64,000 bases of DNA from Chlorocebus sabaeus. Taxonomy: Eukaryota > Chordata > Mammalia > Primates > Cercopithecidae. Shown piece by piece: positions 21,368-32,884 of this stretch. Position numbers and translations under genes: made by a program. The notes beneath the pieces are model-generated. The model was not told the DNA's origin. It saw only the letters and a list, made by a program, of their open reading frames with translations, and searched no databases. The stretch is from the NCBI RefSeq assembly GCF_047675955.1, contig NC_132919.1, forward strand, positions 70,509,316 through 70,573,315, in the 5' to 3' direction. Position 1 is the first letter of the stretch. Each line of letters opens with the position of its first letter.

Positions 21368-22589
21368 AGCCAACCTTCTATTTCTTTGTGGACGAAAGAG
21401 TTCTAACATTTTAGTCTTTCTTGTAAGGGTATCACTCTTTTCTTATGATAATCTAAATACACTTTTCTGGGTAAACATTAGCTTATGTCTCAGTTAAATT
21501 TTGAAATGAACATAGGCACAAAACAGGCAAAATGCGTTGCCAGAAGTATAAAAATGCAGGTTGTATTTATTCCTGTGGCCTATGTAATTATGGCTAATAT
21601 TTAGAGGACTTCGGTGCATTTAGCACTAACCTGGTAATATGGTTGTTGGGAAAATAATTATTGAAGAGTTTATATCACTCTTTTAAGTCATAATTTATGT
21701 AAGACAGAAATGTCTTTCAGGTATTTATGGCTGGGTATTTTATTTTGAATTGTTTCTGTCCTAGGAGGAGCATGTAGGGAAAATTACGATATCTTATAGG
21801 AATCCATACTCTTAAAAATGGGATTTTACATGACTAAACCTGAGGACAATTATACATTTTAAAAGATGAGCATGAACATGGATAGGAGGGATAAAGGATA
21901 ACAATGAGTCATCAAGTAAAAGGGAATAAAAAAAAGTCATAAATGTATAGGTTTGTAAACTGGAAGTCACGTTAGAGATATCTAACCCAGAGATTTTCAA
22001 ACAGTGAAGTTTGCCATCAGAGTCCAGAAATGGACTTGAAAGTCTATACAAATTAATTATATCCTAAAGCTAGTGTCTTAAAAGCAGTCTGGAAAGGATT
22101 ATTTCAAATATACTATAAAACAGGTAGTCAAATTCCGGAACAAAGAAAGAAGGAAAGGGAAAAAAGGAAGAAAGAATAAAAGAAATGAATGAAAAATGTA
22201 CAGAATGAAGAAAAAAGGAGAGAGTTTCATTTGTTAAATCAAAACAAATTTCATTCAGATAAAATATTCAATGTAAAAATGAAACTGTTCAGTGACCACA
22301 CCTAGCCGTGGATCCCAGCCAGTAGCTACACATCAACAAAAGCCCAGGCAGCAGCCCCACTGAACCTCAGGGCCTGGGCAGGAGTTTTACCCACCCAGAG
22401 ACCCCCAAGAGTAAGCCCTGCCTGTTCACAAATGCTACCAGCTTCACCATCCAGAATCCCAGGCTGGGCTGACTGCTGAGAGTCTTTCCCTGCTGAAGGG
22501 AACTTGTAAAGTGTGGAAGAGGAGACTGTGTCCTCAAAGGCACAAATACCAATGTAAGATTGCAAGGATTTTACACACACACACAAACA
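21368..22589. other. Intergenic, no gene recognised
   Basis: AT-rich and purine-rich stretches (22140-22220) and a (CA)n run near 22572-22600. I see no gene. Confidence 0.45.
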
Positions 22590-23095
22590 CACACACATAC
22601 ACTGAAATATTATTAGCCATGAAATGAAGAAAATCCTGTCATTTGGGACAACATGGATGGACCTCGAGGACATTAAGCTAAGTGAAATAGGTCAGACAAT
22701 GTAAGACAAATCATCTCATTTACATGTGGAATCTAAAAACTCATAGAAACAGAAGGTAGAATGGTGATTGTCAAAGGTTGTGGATAGAGGAAATGAGGAA
22801 ATGTTGGTCAAAGGGAGAAAATATTCATTTATAAGATGAATAGGTTCTGAGGATCTAATGTACAGCATGGTGACTGTAGTTAATTACACTGTATTGTATA
22901 TTTGAAATTTGCTGAAAGAGTAGATCTTAAATGTTCTCACTATACACACTCAAAAAAATGGTAACTATGTAAAGTGGTGGAGGTGTTAACTAATTTGATT
23001 GTGGTAATAATTTCATAATATATATATATATCAGAGCATCAGGGTGTATGCCTTATATACATACAATTTTATATTTCAATTGTAGCTCAGTAGAG
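22590..23095 (+). mobile_element. Old L1 3' end (L1M-type)
   Basis: ORF2 end (CCATGAAATGAAGAAAATCC and ACATGGATGG landmarks) and 3'UTR of a diverged L1. A 5'-shortened paralogous copy lies at about 44015-44300. Confidence 0.75.
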
Positions 23096-23221
23096 GTAGA
23101 AAACATGAAATTGTTAAAGTACTGGAAGAAATCATGAGAGATTCCTAAGCATAAACTAAATTTATCTTAAGGAAAACACACACACACACATCATAAAGAA
23201 TAATAAATAGTATAAAGTGAT

Positions 23222-24777
23222 CTCTACTGAGTCATCAGCAGGCACCAATCGTCACGGCTTCTCAAGGGCATGATTCTTTTCCAGAATACAAGGTCTCCTG
23301 GAAATCTTAGAGTTGTTCTCGTACACCACAATGGGGCTCACAGGGTCTTAATCCCACAGCATCATGGAAACCACTTTTGTCCCTTAATAAAATACGATGG
23401 CTGGGTACATCAGAGCCAGAGAACAGTGCAGGCTCAGAACACCAGCCAGCACACCAAGCAGGGGTCCACTTGGGAGCCCAGGTTGTTTTCACCCCAATTG
23501 AATCACCTGGAAATTAGGGACAGGGAAGGAGTAGGAGCTGGCTAGAAACATAGCAGCATTGTAAGAACACCACAATTTGATTTATTAGACTTGTAAGCAA
23601 CTGAGAGCAGAAAGGGAATCTCTATCATTCATCCAATCCCTTCCATCTGGCTCTTGGATCTCCCTTAGAAACACCAGCTTACACTGAAACCCCTCCCCTG
23701 ATTATCTGCAGAGGCAGCCCAGTTCATAAAACATCTCCATCATGGTGAGTCAGACATTTTTCCACCCCCTTCCCTAGGTTCCTTGACTCCTCAAGGGTGG
23801 GATGAGTTGACAAATTGACAACATTGCACATTTTTGAAACAATAGTCAGCCATCCTTACATGAAAAAATATAGGCTGATATCCTTTGTTCTTGATATCTG
23901 TTTTCTGCTTTCTTTCTCTCTCTTCATTGATTTATTTTTTGAAAGCAAAGATGCAAAGTGTGAAACTGGATCAACAACTTCTATAAGGAAGCAGCAGAAT
24001 ATAGGGCATCTTCAAGGCCCAGCAATTCAACAGAGAAAGCAAGAGGGCTGGGAGTGAATTAGAGCAAGACAAGGATACTGAGTCATCCAACTTGGGTTGG
24101 CAAGAAAATTTTGGAACCTGGGGAGATGAGTTCATGTGCTCTGTTAGAGCTAGGAATGCAGAAAGGCAAAATCACAAGGAAAATCTGACGCAGGGAGCAA
24201 AAAAATGAGGGACTTGGACCTTTTAGTATAGCTGTTCTCTGAAGCCAACATTCCACAAGAGACCCTGAATCTGAATTTTGGAGGGTTGTTTCTGTGGAAA
24301 AGGAAACATCAAACTTTCACAGCTTAGTTGTCCACCTTAAAACAGCTCTGTATTTCTCATCAGAAGGTCTAGAAAATTCAGAGTGCAGAAGATAGAAAAG
24401 GGATAGGTCCTACAGTGTTCTTGTTCTCACACCAGTGGTCATCTGTTTCACACTGAAACCTTCACAGGCCATCTGACCCATAATGAACGAGCCATCAGAC
24501 TAAAATGTAGTTTTATCCTCCTGAGTCACCAAGAAGAGTCGTGGGCCTGTAAGAATAGGAATCACCCAAGAGTAGTCATGATGTGTGAAGCAAATGAGGC
24601 TGAAGCACATAGTATGTGCTTACAGGCAGATGTCACATGGCAGCTCTAGGAGGAAGTTACAGTAAGAGAGTTACCACAGGAGTTGGTTCAGGAAGAGCTG
24701 AGCTGAGGAGCCCTAACACATTAGGGAAAGGAGATAGTGTTTCCATCTGTGTGGATGAAGTTAACCAGAACAACAAA
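23222..24777 (+). repeat. Duplicated KRTAP4-2-type upstream block (copy 1)
   Basis: Paralogous to 44400-47515: shared GAGTCATCAG..GGCACC, TCTTAGAGTTGTTCTCGTA, and the segment before the promoter (GTGGTCATCTG, CATGAGATTAAAG-like). It precedes the gene at 24955. Confidence 0.75.
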
Positions 24778-24873
24778 CTTGCCTAATTTGATAATTGCCT
24801 ACTTATCAGGACAAACAACAACAAGGAAAGAGTGCTGCAGCTGATGATATCAGGCCTTAGCAGGGTATAAAAG
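24778..24873 (+). promoter_or_regulatory. KRTAP4 promoter: AT-rich block and TATA box
   Basis: TATAAAAG at 24866-24873, 89 bp before the ATG. Conserved CTTGCCTAATTTGATAATTG and GACAAACAACAACAAGGAAAG at 24778-24830, nearly identical to 47517-47570. Confidence 0.75.
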
Positions 24874-24954
24874 AGGATCTGGGGCAAGAAAACTTCCAAA
24901 CCTTCCAAACCCATCTTCCTGGAAACCCACCCAGAACCTCCACCCTCTGACACC

Positions 24955-25425
24955 ATGGTCAACTCCTGTTGTGGCTCCGTGTGCTCTGACCAGGGCTGTG
25001 ACCTAGAGACCTGCTGCCGCCCCAGCTGCTGCCAGACCACCTGCTGCAGGACCACCTGCTGCCGCCCCAGCTGCTGTGTGTCCAGCTGCTGCAGGCCCCA
25101 GTGCTGCCAGTCTGTGTGCTGCCAGCCCACCTGCTGCCAGACCACCTGCTGCAGGCCCCAGTGCTGCCAGTCTGTGTGCTGCCAGCCCACCTGCTGCCGC
25201 CCCAGCTGCTGTCAGACCACTTGCTGCAGGACCACCTGCTGCCGCCCCAGCTGCTGTGTGTCCAGCTGCTGCAGACCCCAGTGCTGCCAGTCTGTGTGCT
25301 GCCAGCCCACCTGCTGCCACCCCAGCTGCTGCCAGACCACCTGCTGCAGGACCACCTGCTGCCGCCCCAGCTGCTGTGTGTCCAGCTGCTGCCGCCCAAC
25401 CTGCTCTAGTGGCTCTTGCTGCTGA
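24955..25425 (+). CDS. Keratin-associated protein 4-like (156 aa)
   Basis: Intact single-exon KRTAP4 protein for cross-linking hair keratin filaments. MVNSCCGSVCSDQGCDLETCC opens the protein; like 47693 and 58927 it lacks the LCQ pentad found in 3582 and 42353. The body is regular pentads (CCRPS, CCQTT, CCRTT, CCVSS, CCRPQ, CCQSV, CCQPT), with CCRTTCCRPSCCVSSCCRP occurring three times. It ends CCRPTCSSGSCC and TGA. The ending corresponds to sequence that in the paralogue at 47693 lies beyond that gene's stop, so this copy keeps the longer ancestral terminus. Flanks are paralogous to those of 47693-48223, 22.7 kb away. Promoter, Kozak context (CACCATGG) and AATAAA are all in place, so it is probably functional. 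Confidence 0.9.
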   Translation: MVNSCCGSVCSDQGCDLETCCRPSCCQTTCCRTTCCRPSCCVSSCCRPQCCQSVCCQPTCCQTTCCRPQCCQSVCCQPTCCRPSCCQTTCCRTTCCRPSCCVSSCCRPQCCQSVCCQPTCCHPSCCQTTCCRTTCCRPSCCVSSCCRPTCSSGSCC

Positions 25426-25702
25426 TGCCCTCACCTACACTCACCTGCCTTTATTCACCAGCATTCTTGATAGAGTCCACCTGTGAACTGAATCATGCAA
25501 GGCCACCTGGACAACCTCAGTTCCAACCAATTCTTGGATTGCGTTTGGCCTCCAAATACGCTCACCCAACACTATGTTGCTACCCTCTACCAAATGAATA
25601 CAAGTTTGAATTTTCTCTGAAATATGTCAACTCCCATGTTCCCTGAATTGAAATATTTGCTCTCTACCATAATTTATCGCATGGAGCTATTCCTCTATCT
25701 TA

Positions 25703-25708
25703 AATAAA
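25703..25708 (+). terminator. Polyadenylation signal AATAAA
   Basis: About 280 bp after the stop, in a context shared with 48804-48809. Confidence 0.7.
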
Positions 25709-25779
25709 TTTTAATTTTTGAGGCATACAAATAATATATGGGCATTGTGTCTCATTATTTTTCCTTCTTGAATTCTCGT

Positions 25780-27560
25780 CCTTACCTGTCAAATTTTCTG
25801 CTGTTCTTCCTGGCAGAGGGAGAAGACCACAGCAGATGATATCAGGGGCTCCACCTCTGTTCTATCAGCACTCTCCATTCAAATACAGGAAAATGGTTCC
25901 TTAGAGCAGGCACCTGGAACTCTGCCTGAGGACTTTCTCTGGATAAAGGAGCAAACTCTGGGCTGGAGACTTAAAGCCTCTAGGAACAGCACTCAGAGAA
26001 TGAGTGGGAGTTGGTGATATATGCCCTGGCTTGTTTCCCTCCAGTGGGGGGTATGTCAAACCAGTTTTCCAGAGGTCCTCATTGGGATTTATTCCAGATG
26101 CCTACAGGAACATTCTGATCATGAACTCACTCTATAATGACTTTCCCTCCTTCCCAGGGTCATTTCTCAAGTTTCCTCCAGTGTTTCTTAGGTTAACTGC
26201 CCAACTGCCCAAATATACTACATGTTCTCAGATCCTCTTTTGTGGGTTTGTTCCAGAGGGCACACAGTCTAAAACAGCAGTATTCCCAATCTCACTATCA
26301 GTGTCCTTCAAAATGTTTTTGTGCAATATGAATGGTTACCATAGATTTTGGTCAACTCTTGAGTTTATTGTCACCTGAATGGACACCGCTGAACATTTTG
26401 CTGGTTTTTTTTTGCTTTTCAGTTTTTGTGCATTAAAGTGTTTTTCTATTATTTGTTCATTTACTTTTTCGGTCTTCTGTTAAGCATTTTAATATTTAAA
26501 GTGTTTATTTCAATATGCACATTTGCTTTGAAACTAGTTGTCTTCGATTGTTTTTTTCTTCCACATCATTTTATCTGAGGGATAGGACACAACCACTATG
26601 TTGGTGATTCTTATCCTAAAAAAGGCTATATTGAAAAAGGTTTCACCCTGAGCTGTGCTGCTAAGTTGGAGGCACCAAAGAAAGACCTAAAACCGGGATG
26701 TTTGCACGAGTGATTTTTATAAGAAAATGCTCTCAGGAGAAATCAGTAAGGAACTGTGGGAAACAGAATAGGATTGTAGAAGAGGCTAAGCCCAAAAGGA
26801 TTTTATTCTCATTTGACCCCACAGGAAGCTCTAAAATGTGAATGGTATTACAGACCCATCTTTCTGAGAGGCAAGGTAGTTGGAACTTTGCAATCCTACA
26901 TCAGTTACCACCAGCTATGGGCCACCCATGGGAGAGGAAGAGGATGCAGAGAGGGCAGAATCCTCCAGATGAGGTGGCTCCTGGAGGCTGAGAACAACTA
27001 CCTGGAGAGGCGTGCAGGCGAACACAGGGAGCCCCTGGCTGTCCTACCTACACTAGCTTGGGGATGGGGCATCTTTCTGGCAAATGGGATCAGGATAGGG
27101 AGCCCTGTAGTCCACCTCTGGCACTGCCCAGCTCCAGCTATTTCTCTCGTTAGGCTCACTCCAACTGGTTGGTCACAGTTTCTAGAGAAATGTATGAGAG
27201 GAGGGGTCACGGGCACTCCCGCTTCTGGTCTAGGTCACTTGCTTGGTAGGGTAACGCAAGTCCTCATCCTGAGAGCTCTGAGCCTTGGTTACTGTGTCCC
27301 TATCAGGCTTGAGCCCTTGAACTTGCTCATTTGCAGTCAAGGCTGGAAGTAGAAGCACCAAGCATGCCCCAGGGGATCACTTAAGTGCTAAATATATTCC
27401 TCCCTGTCCCCATTGGCATAACAGCGGTCCTGCTTCCTCATGATGATGAGGCCAATTGCCAGTGGGAATAGCTCTTTTCTTTATGCTAACAACCATAGCT
27501 TTAATTCCAATCAAATCCTTACTATGCCTCCTGGAGGTGGCTCCTCCCCTTTTGGAGCCA
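25780..27560. other. Duplicated 3' flank and unassigned sequence
   Basis: 25800-26960 is paralogous to 48895-49390 and 49790-50930 (shared GAGGAGAAGACCACAGCA-like and TTATAAGAAAATGCTCTCAG segments). The 179-codon frame at 26813-27352 has no recognisable domain and I do not call it a gene. Confidence 0.55.
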
Positions 27561-27599
27561 GGACCTCTCCATAAAACTTATAGTTATTTGGGAGGGAGA

Positions 27600-29500
27600 A
27601 TAAATTCCCTCAGGTGGCTCACAGGGCCTGAAGGTGAGTGAGCAACTCCTCTTTCCACACGTTGGTTTTCTGTATTAATGTATTTTACCTATTGTGGACA
27701 CACTACCATGTGATGGTGATTGGTGTAATAATTCTGACTGCATCCCGAAGAACAGCACTCCACCTCACAGGGTGTCATCTCCAAGCTGGGATCTCCGTTA
27801 TGGCTTCAAGAGGTGGTTGCATCACACTATCCGTTCAGCTGTTTCTGGATGGTGCAGTATAAAGTATACTGTGGATAACAGGGTGGATAACAGGGTATCT
27901 ACAGTTACCTGCCCACTGCTACACACCTTGTGCTCCATATGGGGTTGATTAGTCAAAGGTGAAGTTAGGTAGGATTCCACACTGCCATTGAGTTCTCTTG
28001 GGCCCCCATGTAACGGTGCTGGCTGAAGCACTGCCAGCAGAAAATGCAAGCCCATCGCCTGACTGCATGTCAGTTCCATCAACAGCAAGCCCATCGCCTG
28101 ACTGCATGTCAGTTCCATCAACAGCAAGCCCATCGCCTGACTGCATGTCAGTTCCATCAACAGCAAGCCCAACGCCTGACTGCATGTCAGTTCCATCAAC
28201 AGCAAGCCCATCGCCTGACTGCATGTCAGTTCCATCAACAGCAAGCCCATCGCCTGACTGCATGTCAGTTCCATCAACAGCAAGCCCATCGCCTGACTGC
28301 ATGTCAGTTCCATCAACAGCAAGCCCATCGCCTGACTGCATGTCAGTTCCATCAACAGCAAGCCCATCGCCTGACTGTATGTCAGTTCCATCAACAGCAA
28401 GTAACTGGCTGATCCCCTCATAGGATGGTACGGGCTGCTCTCTTGCTGGCAGGTCGGATATTCAGCAGTGGTGTCCTGGTATGCTCTAGACATGATGCTT
28501 AAAAATATTACCAGTGTGGCAGCCTCTGGAATCCTTGTCTCTTCTCTTCTAGAGCACATGGATCTTAGCAAGATCTCCACAGAATTCATATTTGATGTTC
28601 ATCAAGTCTGATTCACATGGCATTATCAATATGGTGGGTCAACATGCTGTATTGTAGGATGTTCACAATGCCTAGATCTTTTGAGACGATACTGTGACAA
28701 AGATCAGGAGAATTAACATATCCCTGGTTCAGCACAGAGTGTTACCACCACTGTCTGTTCCAGGTGAAATGGATTCACTTATTATGCTGCTTCCTGGTGG
28801 TTACTGAAAAGGATATATTTGCCAGTTTGGTTGCCATATACCCCGTATCAGAGACTGTTCATTTGCTCCAAAAAAGATTCTACACTCATCAATCACAATG
28901 ACTATAATTACATTTTTATTTGACAGGGTTTGCATTCATCCACTGTCATCTGCTATGATCTAGATGGTTTTTGTTGGGTCTGAACTAGTGAATCATATGA
29001 AGGCGGTATTCACCTCTCCTGCATTTTAAAGTCTTGAATATGTCTCTAATTTCTTGCTTTTATCCACTCGTTTGTGTGGAGAATGTGTGAGAGGTCCCAG
29101 ATAATGTAACGAGCTTCCATTGGGACTTTCCTATCATAATAATTCTTACTCCATAGGTCAAGGAATGTTACTGGTGAACTCTACATTGGGGAACTGGGTA
29201 AATGACCGCATGGTGGGTCTGTGCACCCTGTGTAAGACTAACCTGCACCAACACTCCATTTATTTTTCTGACCATGATTATGAGATCCTAATGGTGTTTG
29301 TGTTCACATTTTGGGTTTCCAGCTTTCAATGTCAACTCAGATCTGGTATCTAACAGCATCCAAATGCATGGGTATTCTACTTTCCGCTGAGAAGATGGCT
29401 GTGGGTATCTATGGGAAAGGACTAGTGAGGCTACTATTTACTGTGACCCCGTTTTTGGGAGGACTGGCCTCTCCTTTAGTTGATACATTCTAGGTCCAAT
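27600..29500 (-). mobile_element. Broken endogenous-retrovirus pol remnant
   Basis: On the minus strand a reverse-transcriptase-like stretch is visible: QGYVNSPDLCHSIV (about 28690-28735) followed by HHIDNAM at 28616-28636, where active enzymes have a YIDD-type motif. Several stops interrupt the frame and the catalytic motif is altered, so the copy is dead. The motif spacing looks closest to ERV-L-type pol, which is inference. Boundaries and LTRs were not identified. Confidence 0.6.
28046..28401. repeat. 39-bp minisatellite, nine copies
   Basis: Nine full units of 39 bp beginning GCAAGCCCATCGCCTGACTG (28046-28396) plus 5 bases. Only two unit variants are visible (T to A in unit 4; C to T in unit 9). 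Since 39 is divisible by 3, the array is open in several frames on both strands (repeating 13-residue units), including a 255-codon minus-strand frame. I regard these as by-products. Confidence 0.97.
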
Positions 29501-29616
29501 AATCAACTCACATCTGGAAACTGGATAAAGGATTATGATTTTCCATTGGAGCAACTTATCTTTTTGCTCGTTTAATCTTAAGCTCTTGAAATATACACAG
29601 ATGGAGATACAGATAT

Positions 29617-30060
29617 ACAGTTGGCCCTCAAATGAGACAAGTGTTAGTAGTGCCAATATCCTGTGCAACCAAAAATTAAAGAATAACTTTGACTTTCCCA
29701 AAACTCAGTTACTAATAACCTACTGTTGACCAGAGCCTTACTGAAAACTTAAACAATCAACACACATTTTATGTGTTATATGTATTGTATTCTGTATTCT
29801 TACATTAATGTAAGTTAGAGAAGAAAAAATGTTACTAGGAATATCACAAGGAGGAGAAAATATATTTACTGTTTACTAAGTGGAAGGGCATCATCATAAA
29901 GGTATTTATCTTGGTCATCTTCATGTTGATTAGGCTGAGAGTAGAATGAGGAAGAGGAGGGGTTGGTGTTGCTGTCTCAGAAGTGGCAGAGGCAGAAGAA
30001 AATCCATATATAAGAGGACTCATGTTGTTCAAACCCGTGTTGTTCAAGGGTCAGCTGTAG
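29617..30060. mobile_element. Tigger/MER-type DNA transposon fossil
   Basis: Terminal inverted repeats: ACAGTTGGCCCTCAAATGA at about 29619 and ..GTTGTTCAAGGGTCAGCTGT at about 30037-30057. The interior is non-coding, so it is a non-autonomous relic. Confidence 0.65.
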
Positions 30061-30136
30061 ATATAGATTATATAGCTATAGATGTAGCTAGCTATGGATA
30101 TAGATATAGATATGAGTATAGATATAGATATTGATC
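30058..30136. repeat. (GATATA)n-like microsatellite
   Basis: Imperfect TAGATA/GATATA repeats directly after the transposon end. Confidence 0.85.
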
Positions 30137-30581
30137 CACAGAGTCTACAGTTATTCCTATGCCTTTTTGGCCACCTATGTCCTATTCTGAGTACCACCAT
30201 GTTCTGTAGTCCATAATCATAGATCTCTGTGAGTCACAAAATACTCTGCCTAGTTTGCCATTCTTCACTTGCTGCATATCATATAATTATACCTACACTA
30301 ATTCTTAAAGTTAAATGTTGCCTCCTGGCTATGCTATTCTGAGATCTTATTATCCCCATTACTCTTGGGAAGCTTAGTTCTATAACAAAACTTTTTATCA
30401 CAAATGCCGACCTTATGGAATAGGCACTCCTAAATTTCTCATTGATGCTGGTTACTCTCTTACCTGCTCATTCCTTACTGCTTTAGTAAACAGAGTGTCT
30501 CCAAGACTCACCCCGGAAACATAGTCAGCTGCTTGGCCTTAAGACAAGAGCTATTTTAATATTTCCACTTCTCTGTGCTTT
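30137..30581. other. Intergenic, no gene recognised
   Basis: No coding or nameable repeat signal seen. Confidence 0.4.
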
Positions 30582-30822
30582 TTATTTATTTTTTATTTCT
30601 GTCTCCCAGACTCGGGTGCAGTGGCTAGATCTCAGCTCACTGCAACCTCTGCCTCCCGGGTTCAAGCAATTCTCCTGACTCAGCTTCTGGAGTAGCTGGG
30701 ACTACAGGTGCATGCCACCACGCCCACCTAACTTTTTGTATTTTTAGTAGAGATGGGGTTTCACCATGTTAGCCAGGATGGTCTCGATCTCCTGACCACA
30801 TGATCCACCCACCTCGGCTTCC
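30582..30822 (-). mobile_element. Truncated Alu, inverted
   Basis: Inverted Alu lacking its head. CTTCTCTGTGCTTTT before and CTTCTCTGCACCTTTT after look like a diverged target-site duplication. Confidence 0.85.
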
Positions 30823-30884
30823 CTTCTCTGCACCTTTTGATCCCTTCCTTTTCTTCCATGGGCTGTGTGTTACCAGATAAATCT

Positions 30885-31435
30885 ATACTAGTTATCTACT
30901 GTTGCCTTATATTATCACTTCACAACTTACAGCTTAAAACAACACACATTATCTCACAGCTTCTGTGGATCAAGAATTCAGGCATGCCTTACCTATGTTC
31001 TCTACGTCATAGTGTTTTCCAAGACTGTAATCAAGGTGTTCACTGTTACTAGAGTCTCATCTAAAGCCTCAACTAGGAAGCAGCTACATCCAGGCTCACT
31101 ATGTGGTTGTTGACAAGATTCAGTTCTCAAGGACAATTAGAGGGAGCCTCAGTTCCTTGTGGGCCGTTGGATGGGGGCTGTCTTCAAGTTGTTACCACAT
31201 GGATCACTGTCTCTTACAGCAGCTGGCTTCATCAAACTCAATGAGAGTGAGCATGAGAGCAAACCAGAGCTGGCCAACAAGAAGAAAGTAACAATCTTTT
31301 GTAAGATAACTTAATCATTCAATGTACCATATGATGTTGGTTAGAAGTAAGTTACTCAAAGGGTTGGAATTACTTAAGACCGTGAGCTCCAGGAAGCGGA
31401 AATAATGGGGCTAACTTAGAGGCTGCTGCCCCAGC
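30885..31435. mobile_element. Old interspersed repeat, family unassigned
   Basis: Shows a widely repeated mammalian pattern (AGTTATCTACTGTTGCC, TTAAAACAACACACATTATC, CACAGCTTCTGTGGATCA, and an ending TTAGAGGCTGCTGCC). I recognise the pattern as interspersed but cannot name the family. Confidence 0.5.
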
Positions 31436-31843
31436 TCTTACACAATGTTGAGCAAGATAATCAAAACACAAAATACACATACTATGATTCCATTTAGATT
31501 ACATTTGAAAATGTGAGAAAATAAACTGTATTATTATGGATGCATATCTAGGTTGAAAAACTATAAAAAAAACAGTAGAAAGATTTAAAATCAGAATAGC
31601 GATTACCTCTAGAATGGAGGGAGGGAGATACAGTCAAGAAAAGACATATAGGAGCACCTTTTATGGATGACAAGATTCTATTTCTTGACAAAGGCTTTGG
31701 GTACATACATGCTTGCTTAATAATTATTCGTTATATCAATAATTAATGTATATATGTTATACATTTTTAGTATATGTGTTTTTCCCTTAAAAAGTTTTTT
31801 TAAAATCCAAGGTGAACTGAAATACTCATCATATTTAAATTTT
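31436..31843. other. Pre-insertion flank of the full-length L1
   Basis: AT-rich; ends in a TTTAAAA site compatible with the L1 endonuclease preference. Confidence 0.6.
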
Positions 31844-31857
31844 AAAAGTCAAGATAG
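31844..31857 (+). repeat. Left target-site duplication of the L1
   Basis: AAAAGTCAAGATAG, repeated exactly at 38352-38365. Confidence 0.95.
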
Positions 31858-32884
31858 GGGGCGGAGCAAGATGGCCGAATAGGAACAGCTCCAGTCTCCA
31901 ACTCCCAGCGCGAGCGACACAGAAGACCGGCGATTTCTGCATTTTCAACTGAGGTACTGGGTTCATCTCACTGGGGAGTGCCAGACGATCGGTGCTGGTC
32001 AGCTGCTGCAGCCCGACCAGCGAGAGCTGAAGCAGGGCGAGGCATTGCCTCACCTGGAAAGCGCAAGGGGGAAGGGAATCCCTTTTCCTAGCCAGGGGAA
32101 CTGAGACACACAACACCTGGAAAATCGGGTAACTCCCACCCCAATACTGCGCTTTAAGCAGACAGGCACACCAGGAGATCATATCCCACACCTGGCCGGG
32201 AGTGTCCCACACCCACGGAGCCTCCCTCATTGCTAGCACAGCAGTCTGTGATCTACCGGCAAGGCAGCAGCGAGGCTGGGGGAGGGGCGCCCGCCATTGC
32301 TGAGGCTTAAGTAGGTAAACAAAGCTGCTGGGAAGCTCCAACTGGGTGGAGCTCACAGCAGCTCAAGGAAACCTGCCTGTCTCTGTAGACTCCACCTCTG
32401 GGGACAGGGCACAGTAAATAATAACAAACGCAGCAGCTCTGCAGACGCAAACGACTCTGTCTGACAGCTTTGAAGAGAGCAGTGGATCTCCCAACACGGA
32501 GGTTGAGATCTGAGAAGGGACAGACTCCCTGCTCAAGTGGGTCCCTGACCCCTGAGTAGCCTAACTGGGAGACATCCCCCACTAGGGGCAGTCTGACACC
32601 CCACACCTCACAGGGTGGAGTACACCCCTGAGAGGAAGATTCCAAAGCAAGAATCAGACAGGTACACTCGCTGTTCAGAAATATTCTATCTTCTGCAGCC
32701 TCTGCTGCTGATACCCAGGCAAACAGGGTCTGGAGTGGACCTCAAGCAATCTCCTACAGCTACAACCTACAGCTGAGGATCCTGACTGTTAGAAGGAAAG
32801 CTATCAAACAGGAAGGACACCTACACCAAAACCCCATCAGTACATCACCATCATCAAAGACCAGAGGCAGATAAAACCACAAAG
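31858..32884 (+). promoter_or_regulatory. L1 5'UTR / internal promoter
   Basis: About 1027 bp of GC-rich L1 5'UTR. In the family it acts as an internal RNA polymerase II promoter, with a YY1 site near +1 that sets the transcription start. The minus strand may carry antisense promoter activity, as in human L1; not shown here. Confidence 0.85.

Noticed and set aside
26813..27352. 179-codon plus-strand frame
   Set aside because: No recognisable domain or repeat pattern, no promoter seen, and composition like random AT/GC-mixed sequence.
28046..28401. CRISPR-like array
   Set aside because: Units are directly adjacent with no unique spacers, in a primate nuclear genome; it is a minisatellite.
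27822..28589. 255-codon minus-strand frame
   Set aside because: Most of it is the 39-bp minisatellite read in frame; the flanks belong to a broken ERV pol remnant with stops.
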